A DNA stretch of 64,000 bases from positions 267,111 through 331,110 of the forward strand of contig JABTTZ010000004.1 of the NCBI GenBank assembly GCA_015075625.1, in the 5' to 3' direction. The notes below the pieces were generated by a model. It had not been told where the DNA came from and did no database searches. It worked only from the letters and a program-made list of their open reading frames with translations. This document shows, one piece after another, positions 52,210 to 60,818 of the stretch (position 1 is the stretch's first letter; each line of letters starts with the position of its first letter). This DNA comes from Anaerolineales bacterium. Its GTDB lineage: Bacteria; Chloroflexota; Anaerolineae; Aggregatilineales; UBA2796. The translations under genes and the position numbers were made by a program.

Positions 52210-52312
52210 GCAAGGGAGCGGTTTGAGGGGAATTCCCCCTCAAAAATCGTAATTCCCCCCTTCTCCCAATGGGAGAAGGGGGCAGGGGGATGAGGGCTGC
52301 ACGTTCTATTAA
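52210..52312. repeat. CCCCCTTCTCCC palindromic repeat, copy 6
   Basis: ttgaggggaattccccctcaa is followed by the palindrome cccttctcccaatgggagaa ggggg and a gggggatgagggctgc tail, as in copy 2. Lies between leader element B and the end of the L,D-transpeptidase gene. Confidence 0.6.
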
Positions 52313-52327
52313 AATCGGCGTCAGTGG

Positions 52328-53386
52328 TTAATACGTCCCGCTTGCCCATACATACACATAGGTATCGCGGTAGAAGTTATCCGTCCAGTTGAACAGCCAG
52401 CGCGAATCGGTGACGCTCATATTGACGCAGCCATGACTATGGCGGTAGCCAAAGCCATCATGCCAATACGTACCATGCAAGCTGATCGCCTCGTCAAAGT
52501 ACATGACATACGGCACAGCCGGCAAACTGTAAAAGTCTGGCTGCCCCATGGCGCCGGTCATGCCGTCCTGAACGAACCGCGCCCAAATACGGAACAACCC
52601 CTCCCGCGTGGGCCACTGCGGTAAGCCCGAAGCGATCAGCGTGGCAAAGACGGGGCGTTGATCCTCATAGGCAACCAACACCTGCTCATAGAGGTCAACG
52701 GAAATCCAGCGCCCTTTCAAGCCTTCTGGTTTGCGGCGAGGGACGATCTTCCCAATCTGGCGCTGCTCAACCCACTGCCCGGGCGCGATCAAGTACCAGC
52801 GCCAGCGCCCTACGGTGACATGCGTAAACAGGTTGACACGGGTATAGCGCGGGAGAATTGCCGTCCCTGCCGTAGGTTTTTGCCCCGGAATTTCACTGGG
52901 GGCAGTGGGTTGCAACAGCCACGCCATGGGGTAAGCAAGTTCGCTATCAATGAGTACACCTGCAAAGGTAGATGCCCCTACCGCTTTTAGATTGCTGCGC
53001 GGCGTCCATTTTCCACGCTCCACTTCAACCCAATCCCCCGAACTGTTGATCACCTCTACAAAGTTGAAGCCCGGGTCAATTGCCCCCATAGGGGAGCCTC
53101 CCGGCGCGTTATAGAGCGTCACCCCTTCGCGTGCCACCTGAAGGTACGTATAACGCTGCACATCGCGGATACTGACATCCAAAGGACGCACATTGGGCGT
53201 TGGGTGCGCCACCATCTCCCCTAAGAGAAGCTCATATTGGAAGGCAGGCAAGCCATAAGCACACCCCGGCGTACCCGGCGTAAAACAGGGCGAATCTTCG
53301 GCACGGGCGGGGATGGGCAGCACCCCACTTGCCGTTAGAAGCACCGCCAGAACCAACCAGAATCGGGCAGATCGAAAAGGCATCAC
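52328..53386 (-). CDS. Secreted L,D-transpeptidase (YkuD family)
   Basis: 352 aa. Signal peptide 1-29 (FWLVLAVLLTASGVLPIPARA). An SH3b-like or spacer region (VTLYNAPGGSPMGAID, near 95) precedes the YkuD domain from about 215 (WISVDLYEQVLVAYEDQRPV). The active-site motif is YRHSHGCVNMSV, with Cys about 320. These enzymes form 3-3 peptidoglycan crosslinks or attach proteins to the wall. It is a tandem paralogue of the next gene upstream, abutting it at 53386, so the pair form one operon. Confidence 0.9.
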   Translation of the reverse strand: MMPFRSARFWLVLAVLLTASGVLPIPARAEDSPCFTPGTPGCAYGLPAFQYELLLGEMVAHPTPNVRPLDVSIRDVQRYTYLQVAREGVTLYNAPGGSPMGAIDPGFNFVEVINSSGDWVEVERGKWTPRSNLKAVGASTFAGVLIDSELAYPMAWLLQPTAPSEIPGQKPTAGTAILPRYTRVNLFTHVTVGRWRWYLIAPGQWVEQRQIGKIVPRRKPEGLKGRWISVDLYEQVLVAYEDQRPVFATLIASGLPQWPTREGLFRIWARFVQDGMTGAMGQPDFYSLPAVPYVMYFDEAISLHGTYWHDGFGYRHSHGCVNMSVTDSRWLFNWTDNFYRDTYVYVWASGTY

Positions 53387-54429
53387 TAGCGACTCCGAAA
53401 CACGTAGACGGACGACCCTTCACCGAGGAAATCATACACCCATTTGGCATCCCCAACGGACATATTCACACAGCCGTGCGATTTTTGGTAGCCAAAACTG
53501 TTGTGCCAAAACGCCCCGTGCAAGGCGCGATCCCCATCAAAATACAAAACATAAGGGACACGCGGAATGCTGTATTGATCGGGCAAGCCCATCGAACCGC
53601 TCATGTCGTCTGTCGCCATTTTTGCCCAAACGCTAAACAGCCCTTCACGGGTGGGAAAGCTGCGTAGCCCCGATGAGATTGGCGTGGCAAAAATCGGCGT
53701 GCCGCCCTCATAGGCAACAAGAATTTGTTCATAGAGGTCAATGGATACCCAACGTCCGTTTGCACCACCCGGCGGGGCAATAAACGTCACCCGTCCGAGG
53801 TTTAACTGCATCACCCACTGCCCCGGACCAACAAGAAACCACTCATACGTCCCAACGGTGACGGCATGATAAATGTAGACGCGCTGGTACTGCTTTAAAA
53901 CGGGGTTGGCGGGGTCGGCTTTGGCGCCCGGAATGGCGGAGGCGCGGGTCGGACGCAAAATCCATGCCATCTGAAAGGGCATCCCGCCGCTTAAGAGGAC
54001 GCCCGTATGTCCCGACGCATAGGTTGCGGTGAGATCAGTACGTTTGATCCATTTATCGGGTTCGATCTCCATCCAGTCATCCGTTTTGCGATAGGCGAGG
54101 ACGAAAGCAAACCCTGGGTTTGTCTTACCAATGGCTTTCCCATTGGGGGCATTGTAGATCGTCACATCGGTACTGGCAAGCCGCCAAAAACTCCAGCGTT
54201 GCAGTTCCCCACCGCTCACCCCAATTTGGCTGACAGAGGGTTCGGGGTTCGCCTGCATTTGGGCGAGGAGTCCGTTGTATTGATCGGCGGGCAGCCCGTG
54301 ACGGCAGCCGCCGCCATCAACAACCCCTAAACACCCATCAGCGCGGCTGGGGCTGACGACCACCAGTGAGGAAAGGGCGATCAGGACGGCAAGCCCCCAA
54401 CGCAGCGGGGGTGAAAATAAAGGACTCAT
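53386..54429 (-). CDS. Secreted L,D-transpeptidase (YkuD family), paralogue
   Basis: About 347 aa from the ATG at 54429, with GAGGG upstream; a TTG at 54444 is the alternative. Signal peptide near 1-30 (LRWGLAVLIALSSLVVVSPS). The same plan as its neighbour: VTIYNAPNGKAIGKTNPGFA, then WVSIDLYEQILVAYEGGTPI and YQKSHGCVNMSVGDAKW with the catalytic Cys. Domain order and length agree along the whole chain, so this is a gene duplication. The presence of such enzymes implies a peptidoglycan wall. Confidence 0.9.
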   Translation of the reverse strand: MSPLFSPPLRWGLAVLIALSSLVVVSPSRADGCLGVVDGGGCRHGLPADQYNGLLAQMQANPEPSVSQIGVSGGELQRWSFWRLASTDVTIYNAPNGKAIGKTNPGFAFVLAYRKTDDWMEIEPDKWIKRTDLTATYASGHTGVLLSGGMPFQMAWILRPTRASAIPGAKADPANPVLKQYQRVYIYHAVTVGTYEWFLVGPGQWVMQLNLGRVTFIAPPGGANGRWVSIDLYEQILVAYEGGTPIFATPISSGLRSFPTREGLFSVWAKMATDDMSGSMGLPDQYSIPRVPYVLYFDGDRALHGAFWHNSFGYQKSHGCVNMSVGDAKWVYDFLGEGSSVYVFRSR

Positions 54430-54521
54430 CAGGCATACCCTCAAGGCGATTCAATAGGTTTCTCAATACTACCGAAAATCGCCTTAAGGTGGCTACCCGT
54501 TTGACTGACGCTTACCCTCCG

Positions 54522-55931
54522 TTAGGCGTATACCGCTGCGAATTCTTGAGGGTGTTCTGCCTGCATCTCGCGCCGCTGAATGAGCATCGGCAGCCGACCT
54601 TGAGGGCGCATTGTCAGTTTGGCATCAACCTTCACCTCTTGCCCCGGATGCAAGGCGAGATCAACCCGTTGGACAATTGTCGCCAAGATAAGCTGTGCCT
54701 CCATCATGGCAAACATGTTCCCAATGCAAATCCGCGCCCCCGCCCCAAACGGAAGATAAGCGTAGCGCGGAATCAATTTTTCGCGCTCTGGGGCAAACCG
54801 TTCGGGGATGAACTGATCGGCATCCGCCCCCCATAAGGCGGTATGGCGATGGGTGTGATAGAGGGAAACGACGATGGTACTCCCTTGTGGGATCAGATAC
54901 CCCCCAAGCACGGTATCTTCAATCGCCATGCGGCTAAATACCCATGCCGGCGGGTACAAGCGCATTGCCTCTTTAACGACTTGTTCGGTATAGGGAAGGC
55001 GTTTCAAATCGCTCAGCGTCGGCAGCCGCCCGCCGAGAACACCATCAATTTCCGTTTGGAGTGCCTTTCGCTGTGTTGAGTTTTGGGCAAGGAGATAAAA
55101 CGTCCAATTCAGAACGTTCGCGGTTGTCTCATGTCCGGCTAGGTAAAGTGTGACCAACTCATCGCGGATTTGTTTATCGCTCATGGGGATGCCTTCCTCA
55201 TCCGTTGTTTGAAGGAGCATGGAGAGCAAATCGCCGCGATCTTCGCCCTCCTCACGCCGCCGTTTAATAAGCCGATAGATCACTTCGTCAAGGAGTTTCA
55301 CTGCCCGCCGCGCCCGCAGTTCAAGCGGGGTTGGCAGCCATGTGGGGAGCAAATGCATATCGTTTGTGAAATCCTGAATAATATCCATCGCCTCCCCGAT
55401 CTGTTCGGTATCGGCGTCAGCTTCGGCGGCAAACAGCGATTTCACGACGATTCGCAGGGTGAGTGCCATCAGAGCTTCGGCAATGGGGATCGTTGTTTGC
55501 CCTTGCCAGCCATCCACCATAGCGGTGGTGCTGCCCACTATATGCTCAGCATAGCCCTCAATCCGCTTGTGGTGAAACGCCGGCTGCATGAGCTTCCGCT
55601 GCCGCTTCCACGCATCGCCTTCGTTCGTCAGCAAGCCGTTTCCCAAAAACCGCGCCAAACCGCGCTTTGTATCTGTGTAATCGGCATTCTTAACGAACTT
55701 TTGCGCTTGGCTTACGGTGATCTGCTGGATTGCTTCAGGATCAGCGATCATCATTTGATTCTGCCCGCGAAAGTCGTAATAGTGAATGTCGCCAAACGTA
55801 GCAAAGCCTTCCCCAATTAACGCTAATGGCTCAGCGGTGTAGCGGCGTCCAAGTTTGAACATTTCCCAGATGTTGCGCACCCTAAAGGCAAGGGGCGGTA
55901 AATTGTGCTTGGTGATGTGTGTGTCGCTCAC
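54522..55931 (-). CDS. Cytochrome P450
   Basis: About 469 aa from the GTG at 55931, with GAGGAA upstream; a GTG at 55964 would lie within the operator. Heme loop FGAGARICIGNMFAMMEAQL with the Cys ligand, I-helix LAGHETTANVLNWTFYLLAQ with the acid-alcohol pair (E-T), and K-helix VVKEAMRLYPP (ExxR). No reductase is fused or adjacent. The pattern resembles the CYP110/CYP102-heme-like bacterial class acting on fatty acids or terpenes; the substrate is open. It is divergent from a TetR gene, which probably represses it. Confidence 0.92.
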   Translation of the reverse strand: MSDTHITKHNLPPLAFRVRNIWEMFKLGRRYTAEPLALIGEGFATFGDIHYYDFRGQNQMMIADPEAIQQITVSQAQKFVKNADYTDTKRGLARFLGNGLLTNEGDAWKRQRKLMQPAFHHKRIEGYAEHIVGSTTAMVDGWQGQTTIPIAEALMALTLRIVVKSLFAAEADADTEQIGEAMDIIQDFTNDMHLLPTWLPTPLELRARRAVKLLDEVIYRLIKRRREEGEDRGDLLSMLLQTTDEEGIPMSDKQIRDELVTLYLAGHETTANVLNWTFYLLAQNSTQRKALQTEIDGVLGGRLPTLSDLKRLPYTEQVVKEAMRLYPPAWVFSRMAIEDTVLGGYLIPQGSTIVVSLYHTHRHTALWGADADQFIPERFAPEREKLIPRYAYLPFGAGARICIGNMFAMMEAQLILATIVQRVDLALHPGQEVKVDAKLTMRPQGRLPMLIQRREMQAEHPQEFAAVYA

Positions 55932-55957
55932 GATTTCCTCAACAGATTGGAGTATAC

Positions 55958-55975
55958 TAGACACGTTGATGTCTA
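55958..55975. promoter_or_regulatory. Inverted-repeat operator between P450 and TetR genes
   Basis: TAGACA-CGTTGA-TGTCTA, a perfect 6-bp dyad with 6-bp spacer. A minus-strand TATACT (55956-55951) lies directly beside it, so a bound regulator would block the P450 promoter. Probable target of the TetR protein encoded at 56082. Confidence 0.55.
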
Positions 55976-56081
55976 ACTCAACTGACTCTAAGGATATTTT
56001 TGAATCACGTCAACCACCAGCTTCGTCGCTGCGTCGGATAAACGACACTTGTTGATAAATATATGAGAGAGGGCATTGATC

Positions 56082-56720
56082 ATGACCATCCCACCACCCA
56101 AAGTAGACCGCCGAATTCAGCGCACGCGGCAAATGCTGCGTGATGCGCTGATCGACCTGATCAAGGGACAAGATTACGCTACGATCACCGTGCAGGACAT
56201 TACTGAGCGGGCGAATGTAAATCGCAGCACGTTTTATCTTCACTACAAAGATAAAGACGAACTTCTTTACAAAAGCATGATCGAGGTTTACGGCGACCTT
56301 GTGCGTGATTTCCCTAGAATGCCTAAAAACCCTATCCTCGGCGTCGATTTTGATGCGCTTGCCGACCCCTCTGATTTTCAGCATGTGGCGCAACACGCCG
56401 ATTTCTATCGGGTGATCCTTAGCGAAAAAGGGGTGGCGTCGTTCGTCGTCCAAGTCCGGCGCTATTTAGCGACTGTTTTTGAACAACTCTTTATTCGGGA
56501 TATTGTGAGTGAAGATGAGCAGATAACGCCGCGTATGCCGATGGAATTTATCGCCCATTTCATTGCCGGAGCAGAGATCGGGGTGATCAGTTGGTGGCTG
56601 GAATCAGGGATGAAATACAGCCCAGAGGTCATGGCAAAATGGATGCTTTATTTGTGTAGTTTTGGTTCGTTTTGGGCGCTTGGGATGACCACGCCCCCCC
56701 CCTCCCAACGACAGTCCTAA
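56082..56720 (+). CDS. TetR/AcrR-family transcriptional regulator
   Basis: About 212 aa from the ATG at 56082; a TTG at 56076 is possible. HTH at residues 10-55: RTRQMLRDALIDLIKGQDYA, then ITERANVNRSTFYLHYKDKD. The C-terminal domain resembles the TetR_C_7-like group with a late FIAGAEIGVISWWLESGMKY. It is divergent from the P450 gene, with a dyad at 55958-55975 between them, so control of the P450 and of itself is likely. The ligand is unknown. Confidence 0.88.
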   Translation: MTIPPPKVDRRIQRTRQMLRDALIDLIKGQDYATITVQDITERANVNRSTFYLHYKDKDELLYKSMIEVYGDLVRDFPRMPKNPILGVDFDALADPSDFQHVAQHADFYRVILSEKGVASFVVQVRRYLATVFEQLFIRDIVSEDEQITPRMPMEFIAHFIAGAEIGVISWWLESGMKYSPEVMAKWMLYLCSFGSFWALGMTTPPPSQRQS

Positions 56721-56726
56721 TCCTGC

Positions 56727-57929
56727 TTAGGAGATAGAGAAAAGTTCTTCATAGATGTGCCACAAGCGTTCCGCCAACCCCTCCCATGTGAAGGCGGCGG
56801 CGATCTCACGTCCGCCTTCACCCAAGCGCTTGCCTAGCGAGGGGTTGCTTAGCAAGAGGGTTAGGCGAGCGGCAATGGCGGTTGGTTCTGGATGAACACA
56901 GTAGCCGCTGACATCCTCCCGCACAATCTCCGTTACTGCCGGAGCGTCCCCCGCGATCACGGGTTTGCCTAGCGCCCCGGCTTCGATGTAAACACCGCCA
57001 AAGCTCTCCCGCGAGGACGGTACACACAAAACATCACAGGCAGCAAGGGCATCGGTCTTTGTTTGAAGGTCTACGCTGTCGCGCTCAATGATTTGCGGGT
57101 CGCTCACTTGCCGAAACACCCCCGCACTGTGGGAGGTTCGCGGTCCTAAAAAAACAAAGCGTGCCGCCGGATGCTGCTCCCAAACCGCGTGCGCGGCATG
57201 GAGGAGCGGCTCAAGCCCTTTGTACGCATATTTCTGCCCTAAAAACAGAATGAGCGGGGCGTGGGGGGGAATGTTCATTGTCCGCCGGAAACGCTCTCCA
57301 TCCGCCGAGGGGGAGAGCAAGGGGGCAATGCCCAACACGTGAATACGGTGCGGCTCAACACCCAACCTCACCAACTCCTTGCGTTCCCATTCCGAATAGG
57401 CAATCAGGGCGTCGGCACGGCGGTAGAGACTGCCCCAATGACGGTAGAGCCATCCCCGCCAGTTGGGGTGATGGTTGGGCGTCAGAACGAACGGCACGCC
57501 AAGCCGCTGAGCCAGCCGCCAGGAGGCATCGCTCAAGCCCTCACGCCCAACACGCACATTATGGATCAGACGGGGCGGGTGCGGAAAATGTGCGGCGAGA
57601 ACTGCCTGCATCGTCTCGGTGAACTGTTCGCTGATCCGCGCAATGGCTGTCCCTTGAAACAGGCGGTAGGTGTGTACCCAAAAGCGCACCCGCCGCCGCC
57701 CCTCATCACTGAGCGAGAGACGATAGAGAGGTATTCCATCAAGCGGGGGCGGGATGGCAGGCGGCGGCGCATTCAAGGTTGTTCCCCGCAGCCAATCGGT
57801 ACGGTTGGTATCCCATTGGTAGATTACGCGGGTGTCCTCACGGGTGGCAATCTGTTGAGCGAAGGCATGGGTATGCGCCTGTGCGCCGCCAATACTCGGT
57901 GGGTAGGTGGTGATCGTATAAAGAATCAT
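56727..57929 (-). CDS. Glycosyltransferase family 4 (GT-B)
   Basis: 400 aa. N-terminal half opens YTITTYPPSIGGAQAHTHAF with the Gly-rich GGAQ acceptor loop. The C-terminal half has LGIAPLL, LILFLGQKYAYKGLEPLLHA and CVPSSRESFGGVYIEAGALG, containing the conserved E-x7-E of GT4, then VIAGDAPAVTEIV. It probably adds a sugar to a surface glycan or lipid. No other glycan gene is adjacent. It stops 6 bp from the TetR stop, convergent with it. Confidence 0.88.
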   Translation of the reverse strand: MILYTITTYPPSIGGAQAHTHAFAQQIATREDTRVIYQWDTNRTDWLRGTTLNAPPPAIPPPLDGIPLYRLSLSDEGRRRVRFWVHTYRLFQGTAIARISEQFTETMQAVLAAHFPHPPRLIHNVRVGREGLSDASWRLAQRLGVPFVLTPNHHPNWRGWLYRHWGSLYRRADALIAYSEWERKELVRLGVEPHRIHVLGIAPLLSPSADGERFRRTMNIPPHAPLILFLGQKYAYKGLEPLLHAAHAVWEQHPAARFVFLGPRTSHSAGVFRQVSDPQIIERDSVDLQTKTDALAACDVLCVPSSRESFGGVYIEAGALGKPVIAGDAPAVTEIVREDVSGYCVHPEPTAIAARLTLLLSNPSLGKRLGEGGREIAAAFTWEGLAERLWHIYEELFSIS

Positions 57930-57951
57930 GCCCCGACCAAATCACTCATGA

Positions 57952-59011
57952 TTAGGACTTTCGCTTGCAAGGCAAATTGCTGATATTGTAGAAGCATGAT
58001 AAGCAAACGCCAATACATTGAGTACCTGATAAGTACACCTGGCAACTATACATGGAGTAATCTGGCTGAACATCTGGAAGCGATGAGCCAAGATGCTGTC
58101 AGTGATTATTGGCAAAGAGACAAGCTGACTGCCCGACATTTGTGGGATTTGGTCGGGGCTTTGTTGAAGGACAGTGAAAGGGCTTATTGGATCGTCGCTG
58201 ATAGCGTGCAGAATAAGCAGTATTGGCGCAAGATAGAGTTAGTGAAAAAGCAATATAGTGGCGCAGAACATGGTCTAGTGCGTGATATCGGCGTCGTGAA
58301 TCTCGTGCATAGCGATGGTACCGACTTTTACCCGATTGATTACCGCATCTATGCTCCTGAAACGGATGGCAAGACCAAAAAGGATCACTTCCGTGAAATG
58401 GTCTTAAATGCCCTGATGGACAAGGGTATCCACGCCAAGACCCTACTGTTTGATAGCTGGTATGCCTCCGTGGATAATTTGAAGTTGATTCATCGCGCTG
58501 GTCGTTACTTTGTGACCACGCTCAAAGCCAATCGTATGGTGAGTTTGAGTAAAGCGAGCGGCTCTATTCATTTGGAGGCGATTGAATGGACAAGCGACGC
58601 CGTAGAGCATGGTCTGTCGGTTAAGCTGAAGGAAGTTCCCTTTTATGTGCAGTTATTCAAGCTAGTTGCCCCAAACGGTGACATTGAATGGGTGATTACA
58701 AACCAGCCCCCAGGCACTTTCTCCAAGTCCGACATTCAAGACGCGAATGCCGTGCGTTGGCAGATTGAGCAACTGCATCGGGAACTCAAACAATTGACCG
58801 GGAGTGAAAAGTGCGAGTGCTGCAAAGCGCGTTCACAACGCAACCATCTGGCTTGTTGTTATCACGCTTGGCTCTCGCTGAAAGTTAAGGCTCACCAATT
58901 AGGCAAGAGCCTTTACGAGGCACAGCGAGATTTATTCCGCGACTATTTGCGGGCAGAGTTGCGCTCACCACGCCTTTCTGCCTTTGGCATCAACTAAAGC
59001 GAAAGCCCTAA
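57952..59011 (+). mobile_element. Insertion sequence with 15-bp terminal inverted repeats
   Basis: Left end TTAGGACTTTCGCTT (57952-57966) and, as reverse complement, right end TTAGGGCTTTCGCTT (58997-59011), 14 of 15 identical. Length 1060 bp with one intact transposase gene. No clear target duplication is visible. The different ends show that it is not the parent of the miniature element at 4300. Confidence 0.78.
57996..58997 (+). CDS. IS701-like DDE transposase
   Basis: 333 aa, complete. Opens MISKRQYIEYLISTPGNYTW as in IS701-type transposases. DDE residues: Asp in WIVADSVQNKQY near 67, Asp in KTLLFDSWYASVDN near 152, Glu in QIEQLHRELKQLTG near 265. The Cys-rich SEKCECCKARSQRNH follows, then the conserved HLACCYHAWLSLKVKAH. 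The stop codon lies in the right inverted repeat. Appears active. Confidence 0.85.
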   Translation: MISKRQYIEYLISTPGNYTWSNLAEHLEAMSQDAVSDYWQRDKLTARHLWDLVGALLKDSERAYWIVADSVQNKQYWRKIELVKKQYSGAEHGLVRDIGVVNLVHSDGTDFYPIDYRIYAPETDGKTKKDHFREMVLNALMDKGIHAKTLLFDSWYASVDNLKLIHRAGRYFVTTLKANRMVSLSKASGSIHLEAIEWTSDAVEHGLSVKLKEVPFYVQLFKLVAPNGDIEWVITNQPPGTFSKSDIQDANAVRWQIEQLHRELKQLTGSEKCECCKARSQRNHLACCYHAWLSLKVKAHQLGKSLYEAQRDLFRDYLRAELRSPRLSAFGIN

Positions 59012-59076
59012 GGATATTCGCAATTGGATACGGAACAGCGGCGGCGCAGAAGAAATACAGGGTTATAGCAAAATAA

Positions 59077-59104
59077 AAACCAGCAGCAAGACTGCGGCTG
59101 GTTT
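59077..59104 (+). terminator. Hairpin downstream of the insertion sequence
   Basis: AAACCAGC (59077-59084) pairs with GCTGGTTT (59097-59104) around a 12-nt loop and ends in TTT. Lies in the 190-bp gap after the IS, which otherwise holds no recognised gene. Confidence 0.5.
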
Positions 59105-59200
59105 CGTCAGAACGGAATGTTCGCTTACCGTCCTAAGCTGCGGGGTGGTCAGTGAGCGTAGTATAACATAGGCGGTGGGGTGCGGTAAGGGCGGGGATGT

Positions 59201-59506
59201 GTGCCTTTGTTATTCTTATTGTCCTTCTTACGGGCACTCGACCTGCTCACTCGTGACGCAGATGGAATTGTCTGGGTGAAGGGGACGGATTTGCGCGAGA
59301 AGATTCGCAGCCTGCTGGGTCAGTCCGCTGACGAGATGGGGAACGCCCAATGGATCGGGCATATCTTGAAGCGCCTTCAACTGATTGACCAATCGCGGCG
59401 CAAGCATCATGTTGGTGGCAAGCTGTACGCTATCGAGCGCCGCGAAGTGCTGGACATGATGCAGCGCTACGATGTGCCGCCGATTGAAAACGGAACCACA
59501 AAATAA
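59201..59506 (+). pseudogene. C-terminal fragment of an unidentified protein, paralogous to 5186-5533
   Basis: About 101 codons, probably truncated at the 5' side near the IS. WVKGTDLREKIRSLLGQSAD, GNAQWIGHILKRLQLIDQSR and EVLDMMQRYDV match the fragment at 5186-5533 nearly residue by residue in the last 75 positions. The shared segment looks like a winged-helix domain. The first 25 residues are out of character and have no clear ribosome site. The parent gene would be on a mobile element or prophage; this is inference. Confidence 0.4.
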
Positions 59507-59508
59507 CC

Positions 59509-59585
59509 GGTCAAAGTGGTCAAACCGGTCAACCAGTCAGCCGCCCTGATCGGTTTGACCGGTTTGACAGGCTTGATCGGTTTTC
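59509..59585. repeat. Cluster of GGTCAA / TTGACC motifs with 14-bp inverted repeat
   Basis: GTCAAACCGGTCAA (59519-59532) and TTGACCGGTTTGAC (59555-59568) form a perfect 14-bp inverted repeat with 22 nt between. Further copies of the half motif (ccggtcaa, gatcggttt) lie on both sides. It directly follows the fragment at 59201. Could be a binding array for a dimeric DNA-binding protein or a terminator. Confidence 0.6.
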
Positions 59586-59678
59586 AGATAGTGTCAATGA
59601 AATTGAGCGGGGTCGCCTTAGAATCTGTCGCTGCCTGTGGCGTCAATGCTGCCAGCGTATCCGGGTTCCACCGGTGGG

Positions 59679-60626
59679 TTATTCAACCGCGGACTCCAGC
59701 GTTTCTTCGCGTAAGCGCTGGATGTCACGGATGGGCGCATCCCCAAAGAGGCTTTTGTACTCCCGATTAAAGTGGGCGGCATCGTTGTACCCGACCTGAT
59801 AGGCGGCGCTGGTGGCATCAAGCCGCTCACTGAGCATGAGGCGACGGGCTTCCTGCAGGCGCAGCCGTTTCTGAAATTGCAGGGGACTCATCGCCGTTAC
59901 CGACTTAAAGTGTTGATGAAAACTCGACACACTCATCCCTAGTTTCTGGGCAAGATCCTCGATCCGAACCGACTGATCGAAATTCTGGCGGAGCTGCTCA
60001 ACGGCTTTGGCGATATTTGATGTGTAGCCGCCTGAGATGATCATATGGCTGAGCCGTCCACCCTGATCACCGATGAGCAGTCGGAAGATGATTTCACGTT
60101 TAATTAATGGGATCAGCATTCGCGTTTCGGCGGGGGCATCGACGAGCCGGACGAGCCGTACTACTGCATCCATCAGATCGGGGTCTAAATGACTCACCGT
60201 CGTGGCCTCCACGTGAGCGCTGTCGGCATGGATGAGCTGACCGGCTTCAATCATGACCGAACCCACCAGATTCGGGTCAAGTTCCAGCCTGAGGCTGAGA
60301 TAGGGTTTCGCTCTGGACGCCTCGGCAACCTGACTGACTCGGGGTAGCTCAAGCGTCGTGAGAAGATACCGGAACGGGTCGTATTGATACCGGTTTCCCC
60401 CGATAAATACAATCTTGCTCCCCTGAGCAATCACACAGAGCGACGGTTCCAGCACGCTGTGAAGCTTCTCCAGCGGCGCCGAGAGCCGCGCCAGATGCAG
60501 CCCCGGCAGCGCTTGACGGACACCATCTTCGCGCATCACGACCGCAATTCGCTCAACCAGTTCCTCACGACTCACCCGCAGCCGCTGTGTATCCCGTTCT
60601 GTTCGCTGAGGGTTAAAACCATCCAT
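59679..60626 (-). CDS. AraC-family regulator with AraC_N domain (YqhC-like)
   Basis: About 315 aa from the ATG at 60626, with AGAGG five bases upstream; longer frames to 60725 lack a site. N-terminal AraC_N domain (residues about 30-190: PGLHLARLSAPLEKLHSVLE, SLCVIAQGSKIVFIGGNRYQ, DPFRYLLTTLELP). C-terminal double HTH (IEDLAQKLGMSVSSFHQHF, then ATSAAYQVGYNDAAHFNREY). YqhC-type regulators activate aldehyde-reductase genes. Divergent from an oxidoreductase operon that it probably controls. Confidence 0.9.
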   Translation of the reverse strand: MDGFNPQRTERDTQRLRVSREELVERIAVVMREDGVRQALPGLHLARLSAPLEKLHSVLEPSLCVIAQGSKIVFIGGNRYQYDPFRYLLTTLELPRVSQVAEASRAKPYLSLRLELDPNLVGSVMIEAGQLIHADSAHVEATTVSHLDPDLMDAVVRLVRLVDAPAETRMLIPLIKREIIFRLLIGDQGGRLSHMIISGGYTSNIAKAVEQLRQNFDQSVRIEDLAQKLGMSVSSFHQHFKSVTAMSPLQFQKRLRLQEARRLMLSERLDATSAAYQVGYNDAAHFNREYKSLFGDAPIRDIQRLREETLESAVE

Positions 60627-60703
60627 GAGAACCTCTTGCTCCGCGTGCATTTGAAGATCAGGCGCATTATACAATACTCCAAAGTTGCTTTGACAATCCT
60701 GCC

Positions 60704-60773
60704 GGATTCTCGGAGAATTCTGCAATGATCGCGTAGGATTCTACAATCCTTGCCTGCCGGCTCTGCCTATAAT
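60704..60773 (+). promoter_or_regulatory. Probable AraC-type operator and promoter of the oxidoreductase operon
   Basis: GAATTCTGCAAT (60715-60726) and GGATTCTACAAT (60736-60747) are direct repeats 21 bp apart, two helix turns, as AraC-family proteins bind. An overlapping dyad ATTCTCGGAGAAT lies at 60706-60718. TATAAT at 60768-60773 has no good -35 at 17 bp, so activation by the regulator is expected. Confidence 0.6.
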
Positions 60774-60818
60774 GAGCAGTATAAAGCGTACACAACCTCA
60801 AAGGTAGAAGGCAGCGCG

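Noticed and set aside
55932..55964. P450 start at the GTG at 55964.
   Set aside because: It would lie in the dyad and next to the -10 box; the GTG at 55931 has GAGGAA at good distance.
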